A stretch of DNA of 64,000 nucleotides from Nereocystis luetkeana (lineage: Eukaryota; Sar; Phaeophyceae; Laminariales; Laminariaceae). The position numbers and the translations under genes were made by a program. Within the stretch, counting starts at the first letter, position 1. Each line of letters opens with the position of its first letter. This document shows, piece by piece, positions 46,717-59,794 of the stretch. The notes below the pieces were generated by a model that searched no databases, was not told where the DNA came from, and saw only the letters and a list, made by a program, of their open reading frames with translations. Location: assembly GCA_031213475.1 (NCBI GenBank), contig JARUPZ010000017.1, positions 10,419,087 to 10,483,086 of the forward strand, written 5' to 3'.

Positions 46717-49700
46717 CTGCGGACGAGCAACAATAAGTAGTGCATGCGATTTGCGAGAGGCAGACACTATTGTTTATCCGGCAGTGTGTGTTACAATCGA
46801 TCGGGTACATACGTGGCACTGCCAGCTAAGCGATATAATGCTGCCCGGAGAAGCGCTTGGATACCTACTACTGGTTGGTGTAGAACGTTCAGGGAAGAGA
46901 TGATTAGCTGCGCGTGAATCAAAGTAAGTGGGGGTTGTCTGCACTGCCTGTTAGGGGAGGCAAATTTAATTGGTCGGAAGCCGTACGAGTCGGGGGCATT
47001 CAGCCACATTTCCATCATCGCCTACTTCCTTTTTGTGCCGCATCAACAGCGAGGTCAGCAACAACATCCCACTCTTTGGACCGACACGTAAGGATCACTT
47101 TCGTTTTCGGTTCGTATTTTCACTGCCTCAGTCCTTACATTTCCACCCAGAGCCGTACAAGAGAAGTTCTACAGCATCAGCAGCATAGCCGCAACTGGTC
47201 CGCCATCAACAAAACCAGCGCGCGGTTACTGCGGGACGCAGTAGGTGCCGACGTAATATTGCGTCCTCACCGGTGCAGTACTGAGGAGGCTCTCCCTTCG
47301 GGCTCCTCACATATATCTGGAAGCATGTTTACAGCGGGAATTTTCAGGGACGAAGACGTACGAATAGGGAAAAGGCGACATGTATATACACGTGAGCGGG
47401 GGACTGCAACTGCTTAACACCCGCATTCTACCGGGAAGCTACTTTGCTTGCAGGATCACGGTCACTCGTATCGAGGAGCACATATATGATGCCTTGGGCG
47501 GTGAACGACGTTTGAAAAAAATGCGCATCCACTGGCTAGCACATCTCAATTGGGTATAATGTGGTACGTTTTACGATAGAGGTAGCACATTTCGGCTAAA
47601 ACGATTTCTGAATGACGGGGCTCCTTAACCCATAATCGTCAAAATGCCAAATTTGTGTCGAAAGATGATGTTTTAGTATACTTGGGCCATGGGACTATTC
47701 ATCGGGCTGCAGCTTGAGTTTTTTACTGATGTCATGTTTTTGGTGAGGTATGGAGCTCTCTAAGTAAGCGAGGAACCGAACCAATTTGAGGGTGAATCAC
47801 TATCATAGAACGCCTCTTTTGCCGTTCAACAACGTACGCTGTGGTATACGGATAGAAGTATCGTATATATCACGTTTCGGGCAGAACAAACTCTGACCGA
47901 TGGGCGCCTCAAACGGGGGACGTGCCCAGCACCGTGAGGATGAAGTTTGGTTTCCGTTGTATTCTGATTCGGTTTCCGTTAGAGTGTCATCTGGTCGAAA
48001 GTCTACTTTTCGGTGTACAGTATACCGACGATAGTGCATGAGGTTAGTTTTCGGGTTATAGGCATACGTACGGCATTTTGGCAGCATCAGGTCTAGTGTG
48101 AGCTATGGACCTCTCCAAGTGCGGAGCCTCCAAACGAACAAGTTCTACAGCAGTAGGGCCGGATGCCCTCTATAGCGCCGGTTGAGTAGTGCCAGTTGCC
48201 TGATAAAAGTGTCCGTGGAATCGCTTGCACATACATATAGGATTCACCAGCCTTGCCGTGTGCAGAGTTGTACCGTTTGCTCCTACAATAGTGCCGTGTG
48301 CAGAGTTGTGCCGTTGGCTGACGCATGCCGGCACTACGAATAAATCAATGCTGCGCCCTCAACCATAGCGCACAGTGTTCGTACTTTGTATCAGGTACGA
48401 TAATGCTCATTGTATGTGACTGTACGTCGGGGACTCGATTTTCCAGTTGGCTCACCGCGGAGCATGACAGAACCCCAGCCCATACCACAGCTCCAACCAC
48501 TCGCAGGAAGAAAACCCCCATCGTTGAAGGGGCAGCAACAATGCTGTATCGTTACCCGCAGGCTTGGCGATCACGCAGCGCTAGCGACACCCCTGTAAAC
48601 CCCTCCCTCTTTTTATATCCCGTCAGGAGCCGTGATATGGTTTCCTTTCCTACTGACCCCGATCCTCAATATATATCTGATGGTTTTAGACGAACGAAAA
48701 CGGGAGGAAAAGGATGGACGGACGAACCGGAAAATCCGGCACACGAAGCAGTGGCACACGTTAGACACGAGCAAACGAACGATGGGGAGATTAAACCCAT
48801 GTGTGTCTACCCCCCTATACGAAGAAGTGAATGCGCTACGAGCAGCTGTGCGCCTGTGAGCCGCTAGTGTTTGTTGCACTACGAGATATATCAGCGAGTG
48901 AAAAATGTCGTACATACTCTGAGCCGCTTTGGGATGCAGGTACAGCCGAATGGCCTATCTGTTTGCCAGAAATGGTATATCAACAACCACCTCGGAAGCA
49001 CTAGCGTGTAGCCACTGAAGAGCTATCCTGACATCATGTGGGAGCACGTGTCCTTTTTTTCGCCATATCCTCCAGTTTTGACACTCACCCTGCCCTCCAG
49101 CAGTCCGGGCTCCTTGCTGTGCCTGGCGCTGTAACCATCGCTATTAAGTTGAACACGCTATCCGTGTATGCTGCAAACCAAGTCAATCAAGTCCTGCGGG
49201 GGTCAGGGCTGGAAATCGTAGTCTAAGACTACCCCAAACCTTGCGACAGCTCGTACCCCCCCCGTTCTGTCTTTCGGGTTAAGGGGCGGGGTTTTTTTTT
49301 TTAGAGCTTGGTTTTGCCTTTTGAGTTCCAACTGTTGGAGACGCACACACACACAATCGCCAAACGACAGCACGTTTATGAGGTTGGGTTTGGTCGAGTC
49401 GGGCTGGATGAGTGTGCGTGGTGGGCGAGGGGGAGGGTGTGGGTGGATAGGTGATTCGGTGGGTCTGTGGGTGGGTGGGTGGATTGTTTCGTAGGTGGGT
49501 GAGTGGGAGCTTTAGCGGATGAGTGCATGCGTGGGTGCGTGGGTTGGTCGCGTGGATTGGGTAGAAGGGGGGCACGACTGACCCCAAAGGCAGGCCGGCC
49601 CAGGAAACTACCTATGCAACTCATTGGTCGGATTAACCGAGGCTGGCCTTTAGACCGACAGGTAGATTTGGAACAACGCCGCCAAAACAAGCGGTGGATT

Positions 49701-49900
49701 CATGTGACTGCCCCTGCTGACCTCGATCCCGGCAGAGGGTGCGTGTTAGGGTTAGGGTGTGAGTGAGGGTGAGGTCTGGGGTTAGGCTAGTCCTTGCCGA
49801 CGTGAATCATTGCAAATGCCCACCCACGATCTACAACAACTATTTCGCACGAACACCCTGCATTTACGGCGATGCTTTGTAGGTTTCTTGAAATATTCAC
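46717..49900. other. Upstream flank of the sulfotransferase gene, mostly repeats
   Basis: The missing N-terminal exon should lie here or further right, but I could not identify it. The stretch holds MITE B copy 6 and, at 49380-49530, GGTGGGTGGGT-rich minisatellite-like sequence. The open frame at 48325-48867 has no recognisable content. Confidence 0.35.
47568..47811 (+). mobile_element. MITE family B, copy 6
   Basis: Ends GTTTTACGATAGAGGT and CTATCATAGAAC; outside the known sulfotransferase exons. Confidence 0.72.
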
Positions 49901-49919
49901 CAGGTATATACTTCGGTTG

Positions 49920-51120
49920 GGTTTTCGGGGTATTCCATGGGTGTTTCACGAACGACCCACGGAAATCTCATAGGACTCCCATGAGTAACCAAAAAATTAA
50001 AACTGAAAGCCCACGAGCAACCCATGGGCGACAACATGGGCTAGTGGGGAACACCGGTAAACATCTGATGAGAGACTAACGGAGAGCCCTTGGAGAGCCA
50101 TGATCCATTTTCAAGGGAATCAAACGAGTATTCGACGGGCCTGGTAAATGTATGGGAGACGCATGGGCGGCTCGTCGGTGCGCTATTTAGCAGTAACGGC
50201 AGACCGGTGGGCCATACCCACGGGACTCCCAATGGGTTATTCGATGGGTCCGTACTATCAACGTATGGGATACCCATGTCTCAGCTATATAAAGTAACGG
50301 GAGAGCCATGCGCCTCCCATCAGCGACTCATTCATGAGTCATCTACACATATTATACCAGGGGGAGAACCGTTGACGATCTGTTGGCTACCACCATATTA
50401 TATCGCTTTATAGCAACGGCCCCATAGGCGATCCATTGGTCGTCTATTCTTCGTTCCTCAGGTAGACTCTAGCGAAGGAGGAGCCAGTGGCGCCTCATGA
50501 CATCTACATAAATAGCAACGAACGAGGAACAGACGACCTATGCGCGACCCAGGGATTACACAGACTATACCGTAGCAACGGAAGACCCATCGGTGACCCA
50601 TACTATTAGGCGATCCATGGTCGAACGGTAGGTCATCTATGTAGCAACCAACGGGCGTGCTATGCATGGGCTGTTTATATGTATGGAAACTAGACTCGAC
50701 CCATGGGTGACCCGTGGGTCTCCCGATAGAAACGACAGAAGACGCATCATGGGTCGTTCGTGGCTACGGGTGTTTACAGCCTACCCATGTGTCTCCCTCT
50801 GACACATGGAGATGTCGTCAATCAAATCAGACTCAGAGACCGTCGGGCGCAGTGAGACAACCTTCTGGAGAGCCAGTCTACGTGGAACCGGACGAACCGC
50901 TCGTGGGTTACCCATGCATGGGTCGCTCCTGGATCGCCCACGGGACACGTATTGTAACATGCTGTTGGGTTGAATGGATGGGTAACCTACTAGACGGCCA
51001 TATCAGCGCAGACTTGGTGGTCTAGACTACAATAGTAGGGTACCCCTTGGGTCCCAACAAATGAACACTTCGTGAGTTAGCCCAAGACATGTGTACACCT
51101 AGTAGGACCCATGGGACACG
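49920..51120. repeat. Degenerate CCCATGGGT / GGGAGACCC tandem array
   Basis: For about 1.2 kb the sequence is built from variants of GGGAGACCCATGGGCGAC, CATTGGTCRTCTAY and TATAGCAACGG, in that rough order with a period of about 40-50 bp. Copies are strongly diverged and no ORF is kept. Confidence 0.55.
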
Positions 51121-51324
51121 GACGCATATATATGACGTTTTCGTGGTATGAATAGTGCCCGCAGAAGTGACCGCGACAGTGCCCGAGGAAATGTTGTGCC
51201 TTATATATCGCTGGCATATACAGCAATCGTATAAAGCAGTGGTAGGTTTTATCACCTGTTGTACCTGTTGGCCAAGGGTTTCTCCGTCGGGTTGCACGTT
51301 TTTGTTTGTGTTTGTGTGTCAGGT

Positions 51325-51730
51325 TTTGGGCGATTTACAAATATGACTTGCTGCAATAGTAGCACAGATCTCCTTGAGCATCGGGAAAAAATGGTGAACC
51401 CCTACTCGTACATCGAAGAAGAAATGCCTCTCTCCTCGACGTTTACGTTCGGGGGGGGGAACTCGCTCTGAGACTGGTTGTTAGACTCATATGCACCAAC
51501 GGGGCGTTCTCTCTCTTCAGGCGTTCTTTCTATCTCAGCTCACTGCAGACGAAACATACTTATTTCGATGCAAGTAAGTGTTTTTTCTGACTCGGTCACG
51601 CAGAAAGAAGCCTTCCGGATTGCTCAAGTTCGTTACGGATCAGCTCGGTGTGTCGCTACAGCAGCAGCAAAGCGGTCCTTCTCCGTTCTCTTCACTACGG
51701 CAAAGGGGCCTTGCACTCCTTACTCTCGGA
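51325..51730 (+). CDS. Exon-like segments of an unrecognised gene
   Basis: Three pieces look spliced. 51328-51390 follows a strong acceptor (GTTTGTGTGTCAG) and encodes GRFTNMTCCNSSTDLLEHRE. 51520-51572 (acceptor CTCTCTTCAG, donor GCAA/GTAAGT) encodes AFFLSQLTADETYLFRC. 51603-51731 (acceptor TCACGCAG, donor TCGGAG/GTAGCT) encodes KKPSGLLKFVTDQLGVSLQQ and a Leu-rich end. The last two join in phase, but the gap is only about 30 nt, shorter than normal introns; a frameshift in a decayed gene is the alternative. No family is recognised. Confidence 0.35.
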
Positions 51731-51792
51731 GGTAGCTCCATTAACAGCGACTGGTATGCGTTGGTCTGAGGATCCTGCACGTTGTTTGAGCC

Positions 51793-52545
51793 GTGCCATT
51801 ATACCATACGGACGGGCTTGCCAACGGGACAAATCCGTGCGCGGTGGTGCAGAGTCGTTGCGTTTGTACCGTGGGTATTCGCTTGGGGCAAACATCCTCT
51901 GACCGATGGGGCCACGCGCACAGAGTCGCCGCCCACTATTTCAGTATCCTGTTATGGAGGATAAATCAAACATACTTCATCAATACCAGGCATTGTGATA
52001 TATATGTCTCATTTGCGGTTGGGACTGTTCACGTTCAGTTTGGGGGCGAAGAATCGATGCTAAACGGCGGGCTGGCTCTTGGGAATAGCGCACGAACTCC
52101 CTGCGCGAACAACATGCAGGCACGCATCGTGTCTACATGTATATACCGGGGGGGAAAGGGAGGCCACCTGTCCCCATGGCTTGTGCAAAAGAGCGCCGAA
52201 GGTAAGATGTCCGAAACATCGAGCCTGGACGTAAAACGGATTATTATCACGAAAATTGCTAAAATACCTGGTATGTACATAGTACAGTATTATAAGTATA
52301 GTTCCTCGTATGAGGAGCCTCTCAAAACACCCGGGGATGTGCCCTCAAATGTCCCCTTATTACCACCGGGGTACCAGCGTTTCTTCAGAGATACGTCAGT
52401 CGAAAAACATGATAATGCCAATATCCTCGTTAGAAACCCGGGGATGTACCCCGATCATCCCCTGACGATCACTGGGGGCCCTGGTTTTTGTCATCGTGAC
52501 TCCGGCCCCCACTGTTTAGAGTGGGCCTTCGACTGTAGTATCTAG
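51793..52545 (+). other. Open frame of 250 codons, unrecognised
   Basis: The longest uninterrupted frame in the right third of the window begins with ATG-like context and ends TAG near 52545. Composition is not clearly coding and no motif is seen. It may be chance or part of the exon cluster just upstream. Confidence 0.2.
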
Positions 52546-52569
52546 GCGTAAGGCGAGGGCCGGATATTT

Positions 52570-55500
52570 TGACGCGTCTTCTGCGCAGGGATAAACCTGA
52601 CTCCGCGCACGTTATCCGTACCCGTATCCTCCCAGCTCTTCTCTCCCTCTCTGAGCCACTGGTCTCACGAGGAATCTGCGCATCCTGTGGCAAGAACGCC
52701 TGCCAAAAAAAAGACCAACGAGATACCAATACCTGGTGGGCAAGTAGTCGTCGCCGCTACATGACAGTAACAAAAATACCTGCCGATCTGTACCGCACTC
52801 TAAGGCCCATTTTTATACTAACTTTCAGTCGAAATGACCCTTACAATTAGGTACACAGAGTGCTGGTCAACCAACATCTTCTTGCCGGTGACGTTAAATA
52901 TCTCGGCTACACTTACTTTAAATACATGGGATTAGAGATATTCTTGGCTACTATATTTCGCGTTTCTTCAGTAGTAGTTGAGGAATAGATACCGCCGATC
53001 GGAACAGTGTGGTCTCAAATTAGGATCCTTGCCTGTAGCGTCGCTCTGCCTGCCACAACACCCGCCTGCCATGACATCCCTTTGCGATAGCACCCCTCCG
53101 CCTTGGCCTTCCTCTGCCGTATCTGCCATCCGCCATGTCACCCCTCTGCCATCATAGATGGAGTATTCTTCTGTTACAGCACGGCTTTAAAGAACTCTTC
53201 TCCTACGAGTATCATCGCGTATGTATGTATACCGAATGGTCTCGGGCCGCAGGGCTTACACGCCTCGGCTCTCGCACATTCATGCGAGTTTTACGCTTTT
53301 TTTTTTAGCATTGAAACTTGAACAATATTTATTTGCATACGGGTTTTTCATGTTGATCGACGACGCCGCCCATGTATATGAAACTAAGCATCCGCGGCGG
53401 AGGCGCTTTGTTTACACCCGAATAAAGACGCAAGTCGGCAGGTTCATACTTGACTTCGGTTTTCCTGATAAAATTATTGTACTCCCTGCATGATGAGGCC
53501 ATATAAATCCCGTAGTACCCGCGATCGAAGTATTACACTGCACACGCAGCTTGCAAAGATGAGTTTCGACCAAATCCTCGATCACACAGCTAATAATATT
53601 AATAGCTGTTATTTTTTTACTTTATAAATAAATAATGGTTTTGATACACCACAGCTCAGCTGTAGTACGTACGTACGTACGTACGTACGGTTCTGCCCCG
53701 AGGGGAAACTTGCAGCGATTGAAAATGGCCGCCTCGCAGTAGTGAGTCGAGGGAATATATTCAATGAATAAAAACATGTTATGAATACAATAGTGTACGT
53801 CTGAGGGAAGTAGGAATAATAATACTGCTCCTGTGGGTCTTCGAAGATGAGATGCAGGCAAGACGAACCGAGTACCATCATCGCGGGTTTTACCATACCC
53901 ACCCGCAGGATAGCGACAGACATCGGCGTGCAATCCCAAAGAACCGTAGTAGTATAAGTAGTAGGGACCCATGTATGTATGTTGTGTAGACTCACTCGTG
54001 GTGTGGTGCAGTCGGGGGAAGCGATATGTTCGTATTAGGATCATCCTTATGGGAGGAGAGTATTTTTTTTCCATATTTTCAAAAGCTTGGAAATAATTGG
54101 AGGTAGGTATGCATCAATTTACGGAGGCGTTATGTCACTACTCGTGAAATTCTCGAGAAGAAGCGAAAGATCAAGTTCGTTAATTTTCACAAACTTGGAA
54201 ACAAATCAGAAAAACATGGAAGATTGAAAAATTGCCTAAAAAAAATGTCGAAAAATTGGGAAGAAAAACTCTCGGATAAGAAGGATCCAGTATTATATTG
54301 ACCTCACTTGCTTCCCGTTCTGAGGCTGTGTCCTCGCTTGATTATATATAGTACATAAGCCGACGGCCGACTTGAAGAAAGCCGAACCCGAACCGTAACC
54401 CTGAGGTTCTGATTGGGTCTGGGTGTCTCACGATTATTGTTGGGTTACTTTTTACTCGTCTCGCAGTGACACCAGTGACCTTCAACCATTTTTTTCGAAT
54501 GTCAGTGGTACGGTACCGTCAGCCCACAAGCCAAGCCAAGCCCGATACACAAATCATCTCAGGGTTATATTATGGACACCCATGAAAACGCTTCGACAAG
54601 GGGTCATCGGATGGAGACATACAACGTCTAATGGTGTTGGGCAGGTCTTTAGATACAATGGTGGACGACCTCGGTATCTGCGATACCTGTTTCAGCAAAA
54701 AAAACAATATCTGCAGTAGTAGTAGTAGCACGGATCTGCCATAACAACCAAGTCGTTATAATACGAGTACCCATGACGGGATTTTTTTCAAGGGCTCTCA
54801 CAACTGCTGTTTTTGTTTTTTTTTGCTGAAACCCCCCGACGTACTTCGCGGGGCTGTCGAAAACACCGGTAGTCTCCTCGGAATTCCCCCCTTAACTCGG
54901 TTTTCAGATAACTTTCTCGAGCACTTTCCCGTTTCTCCAGAGTCGCATCAGTTGGACTGATGTTCGTCCACATTTATTTCCAGTTCTGAGGAGGACACAT
55001 ACATGAGGACATCATGAGTCTTCATCAAAAGCCTTCAAAGATCCATAATATTTCTGGGCCGGACTCTCGAGAAACGGGAAGCAAGTAGTAAACTGTAACT
55101 GAAATCTCAGAGGTGAACAGAAAACAAAAACAAAATTGTATGAACTTCGCACTTCGAACTCCTTGCTTGTTCCACCACAACAATGATAAACAGCGCATGC
55201 CACGTGAAGCGTTTTTCCTTTTTAAAGGCGAGACTAACTCCGGTCTTCGTGTCGACGCGTGCCGCGTGCGCCAGTTTCGTGACGCGTGTCGTGCAGCTCC
55301 GTGCATGGGGGTGTCCGACATTTGACGCCCCATGCATCCTGTTACCTTGTAGGGCTCCCGCATCGCGTTGTCGTCTGGGTGAATGCTGGAATGGTGGTTT
55401 TTCTGTTCGTCATTTGTTTCGTTTCAAGTATCGAGAGAGGGTGATTTATTGCTGACAGGCCGGCAATGTTGGCGGCCGTTCTCTGGCGCCGAAACCACAG

Positions 55501-56880
55501 ATATTCCGATATATATATAGGTTTGGCATGCACATCCTCTATCTAGGAGTATTCGTATGATAACTATAGCATCGGTTTTGAGCGGACAAAAACGTTCATA
55601 CCTCTTAGAGTGCCAATCAATGTACCCACCACGGACAATAATATACTAATCGAGGGGAAAAACCTAAATTTACACCGGATCCGTTGCAAACGCATGGAGC
55701 CGCAAACCACGTGTGCGTGTGTTCAGAAAAACTATTAATAGGTGTAACGACCGTGTGAGGGTTTTCAATATAGCCTTGCATCCACCATCCCGACGAGCGA
55801 AGATCCTGACGCGTAATGATCCAAATTAGTGTATCTACCTGGCTACATGATAAATATTTCGTTCTCATGTTGGCCGGATATTACTGTAAAGCCTTTGAAG
55901 AAGCATGCGTAGTGTGACCAGAGAACCAGCCGGAGCTAGGGCCAGATTATTCGGCGAATAACAGTACTGTTCTGTTAATAGCGTTGGGGTTAGGTACATG
56001 CTCCCTAATACCTGTTGTGTTGTAAATAAATGTGAAGGTGTTACCTACTGAGCTATAGGGGGATAAAAGACCGATCGATTACCCAGCCCAAGGTAATCCT
56101 TATTTATACCATACACAGAGCGCTAATATCGTATGACGTGGTGGGTATGATAATGATGATGGCGTTTGTCGCCGGATTTAGAGCGCGCCACGGTCGGGAG
56201 TAGCGGGGCGGAAGTGTGTTTGGGGGGGGGGATAGCCTGTGGTGCGACTGGCATAACCAGTGCCGGCCAAGATTATAGGTGGTGCACCGAAAAGAAAGGG
56301 GAGCGATCGGTATAGAATGTCCAACGGACGCACACAAGGAAACGGAACCGCACTACTGGACTGGTGCGGGCCCGAGCTACTAGAATAAGCTCGGCAATAC
56401 CTTTGCCCAGAGAAGAAGAGTAAGGGCGGGGTGACCGCCACCATGCTTGAAGAGTAGACCGTGCTATGTCACGTGTTAGGGTACTGCTGTGGCGCATTTT
56501 AGCCCCGAGACGGAGTCACTGACCGAGCGCCTCAACCACCGCGACTAAGGGACCGTCTATTGAACCCGCTGTATTATAGCACATAGATATACATGGTTCT
56601 AATATTTCAGTCGCCAAAATTATAACCGGCGGCTATTACCAACATCCAGGTCTGATTGAAACCAGCCATACAGCAGTAATACAAATAAATGACATCTATC
56701 TATCTTCCATGTATGTTTGAATTAATCGTTTTACGCATTCCTTCCTCATATTATATATATATATATGTGGACGATATGCTATGATTTGAGCAAGCGATGT
56801 ACACATGGTCAGCTATTATTAAACAAAAGGAACAATAAACACGGTTACCCATCATCAACCGATCTTGAGAAAAAAGTCAA
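52570..56880. other. No gene recognised
   Basis: Only short frames and simple repeats. CTGCCATGACATCCC-like units recur at 53040-53155, an (ACGT)n run lies at 53663-53689, and AT-rich sequence at 54080-54280. Confidence 0.35.
53663..53689. repeat. (ACGT)n microsatellite
   Basis: Six to seven ACGT units, self-complementary. Confidence 0.85.
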
Positions 56881-57105
56881 CAAACCACCCGTCCGTGCCG
56901 AACGTCCGAGCCGAGCTGCTTCTGCAAGGCAAGTGGGGGGGGGACACAGAGCCAAACGAACGAACGGGCGGATTCGGAAATATCGCGACGAGATATTTTC
57001 ATAGACGCATCGCTCGGCGTTTAGACCTTGGTCACACCTTGCCCCTTATCGAGAAAACCGGCACAAGAAAACGGCCGAGGAACTCTGCCGAGGGTGTGGG
57101 TTACC
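56880..57105 (-). repeat. Dispersed repeat family C, inverted copy
   Basis: Shares GGAAATATCGCGACGAGATA and CGGACG-type blocks with 3262-3470. Confidence 0.4.
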
Positions 57106-57302
57106 ATGCGAGTTAGTTCGTACATGGTACATGGCACCAGGTACCAGGTATACGGGAAGCTTGGGTACTCAATCTCGTAACATCATGGGCATGGTATGTG
57201 ACTAATTATATCGTAAAACTTCACTGCTAAGGGGTTGTACCTACATAAAATACGTTTTCTGAGGTTTCTCGCTTGACGAGCTCCATACCTATAGTAATAT
57301 TA

Positions 57303-57411
57303 TTACGGAGGGCCATAGTAAATAGGACCAAATATTGTTGGTAAAATTTGGTAAATAAATGTACAGATTTTTTGGTGTACTGTAGGTGTTATTTACTAGG
57401 ATCCACCGTTA
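57303..57411 (-). mobile_element. MITE family A, copy 6 (decayed right end)
   Basis: Left TIR TTACGGAGGGCCATAGTAAA with TA flank; the right end is mutated to ATTTACTAGGATCCACCG. Confidence 0.72.
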
Positions 57412-57550
57412 GAGTACTACTGTACATAATATTACCAACAACAGCTATAACTCACCCAGATGTGACTTTCGAGGAGATACGTATGGTGGGCGTAAGTAAC
57501 CCGATGAATACATAGATATATTATGTGGTATACTTTCTCGGGGCACCATA

Positions 57551-57667
57551 TTACGGGGGACCATAGTAAACAGGACCAAACATTGCCTGTAAAAAAGGTA
57601 AATATATAGGTTTTGTGTGTAACATGTTGTACCGTAGGTCCTATTAACTATAGGTCCCCCGTCGTAA
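57551..57667 (-). mobile_element. MITE family A, copy 7
   Basis: 117 bp with small internal insertions; TA on both flanks. Only 140 bp from copy 6 and in the same orientation. Confidence 0.78.
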
Positions 57668-57911
57668 TAGCAACAACTAACTGCTGTGACACGAATTAAT
57701 TGGAGACCTTTCTTTACCGTTTCGTTTCCGTCTTTGTCTAAGTTGTCCGTACAGTCCTCCTCCGTTTACGGTGAAAATACAGCAGCATAACCGCTGTCGT
57801 TGTTCCGCTCTTGCCGCTGCTCATGCTGTCTATTTGGTTGATGTTCCGCTGCTTGCTGCTGTCTACCTGGTAGGCAACACCCATCAGAAAACCTTTTGTA
57901 TATATAATATT

Positions 57912-59071
57912 ATATCGTGTATATTTATTTGTATTATATTTATATTTTTATTATATATGTTCCGGTAATTCCCCAGCTAAGGAGCTCAGTGACTCTCGAT
58001 CATACATACATATTTCGACCGCAAAGTGCTACAAGGCACACTATAAGGTATGCTATGAGGCATGCCCCATCGCAGCACGAGCCAAAAACACACATCGGAT
58101 CCAATATTTTTCGATATCGGGCAGCGTTCGTCATTGAAATTGGAGGAGCGACCGCCAGCGAAGCTTTTTTGGTCTCGAAAGTACATACATGCATGCCCTG
58201 CCCTGCCCTGCCCTGTACCATTTCATGCATTCATTGCACGGCTTGAGGGGTCTCGGGGAGTTCGATATCTTTCTGCCTTTTATTGCCTTTTTCGTATATA
58301 TATTATATATATTATTATTTCTCTTGCCATCCGACAATGGGCAGCACGATCTTCAACATGGATCGCTCATAACTTTCCCGAAAGAAAGGAGAAAACCTCG
58401 GAAACAAAAGGAAACCCATGCACCAAGTCTACCTCCCTTCCGGGCCAACTTTCAGCTTGTCTACTCTATTTATTTGCTGTATATTGTATAGTTACATGCA
58501 GCACTCTCCTTCTATATACTTCCCGCGATACGACAAGTAAGTAAGCAAGAGGAAGCTGGACCGATCGCTTGAGAATATAGTGCGTTATGCATCAACTTTG
58601 AATAAATAAATAAATAAATGAAGTAAGTAGTGTCACGACACCTAGTCCTGCCTGTCGGAACTCGTATTCTCCGCAACCAAATACCCCACGCACCACACAC
58701 CACCCTCACGTCTTGCGTACACACCGTTGTACGTGTAAGACGGCCCGATTCTAGTACTTTAGGACTGAAAGAGTCAGACGCAAGTCAGACGCCCAGACAG
58801 TAGTAACTTAGTTCGGCAGGGGGTAGGCATTTGTTTTGGGTTGGGGCCTCAGGTCTCCTACTCGAGGACCTCTACGAGAATTATACTCTTGCGGGAGTGG
58901 CACTATCATTCGTATGCTACAACATTTCCACATTCATTCGTACAACTGTACCATCAGTACTACTGCTGTCAATAAGAGGAGCGCCTCGCTCGCAACAGGC
59001 GACATTGAGCAAAGGCGTGTTTGTACTCGTAGCATAGATAGGCCTAATGAAGCTCGATGGAACATGTACTG

Positions 59072-59124
<53 letters not shown>

Positions 59125-59357
59125 GTATCTATCTCTCGAACACTAATTATGTCGGACGCACATCGGATCCAAATGTGCGGGGTAGCTCCTCCGTTGGGAA
59201 GCCCCGCCAGTCATACATGGTTGGTTTCGTAACGGCGGGTGCACCTCCTCTGTCGCAGCACGGGTCGTTAGAAGGCATCCTGCACTACTATTTTACGACT
59301 GCTGTACCATAGAAAAATAATTATCGTCTGAGTACCAGTGAGTGTGTATGTATGCTT
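57912..59357. other. No gene recognised
   Basis: AT-rich TATATTTATATT tracts at 57900-57960, an (AAAT)n run near 58600 and a (CTA)n run are the only structure seen. Confidence 0.35.
59072..59124. repeat. (CTA)n microsatellite
   Basis: About 17 CTA units. Confidence 0.88.
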
Positions 59358-59690
59358 CACATTAAAGCGTTCTTTCTGCCCATCGACATCCAGCACGACC
59401 AGTGTCCGTGCCTATTCTTCAATCCTAGAGAGATATGATACAACTTATTATGTGGTCACAAAAATACACCACAGGGAGACTGCGTTGCCACGTATGCAGT
59501 AAGCACAGCAGTAGACTACACAGTGTCATGCCATTATACTGCAGCTGTATGTACTGGATACGGCGACGGGCACGACTTAGGCATTCTTTCTATGAAATAA
59601 ATACAGAAACGAAAGAAAACAAACAAAAACAGAAACGAGGACAAATCGAACGAGAAGAAGAAAATAAAATAAAAATAGAGCGCGAGCGGT
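59358..59690 (-). mobile_element. Non-LTR retrotransposon 3' fragment, older
   Basis: The reverse complement matches the last ~330 bp of the element at 8440-11310, starting from CACATTAAAGCGTTCTTTCT, with many substitutions. Confidence 0.72.
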
Positions 59691-59794
59691 TGAGTATTCC
59701 ATCGACCGACATTGGCTGGAAACACGCCCCCTGTGCCTCTCTCAACTGCAATCTGCGCATTGGTTGTCGCATGGTAACCGATGCTGGAATATGT

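Noticed and set aside
48325..48867. 180-codon plus-strand frame
   Set aside because: No motif, no coding-like composition and no splice context.
49279..49690. Thr/Pro/His-rich minus-strand frames
   Set aside because: Product of GGTGGGT-type simple repeats.
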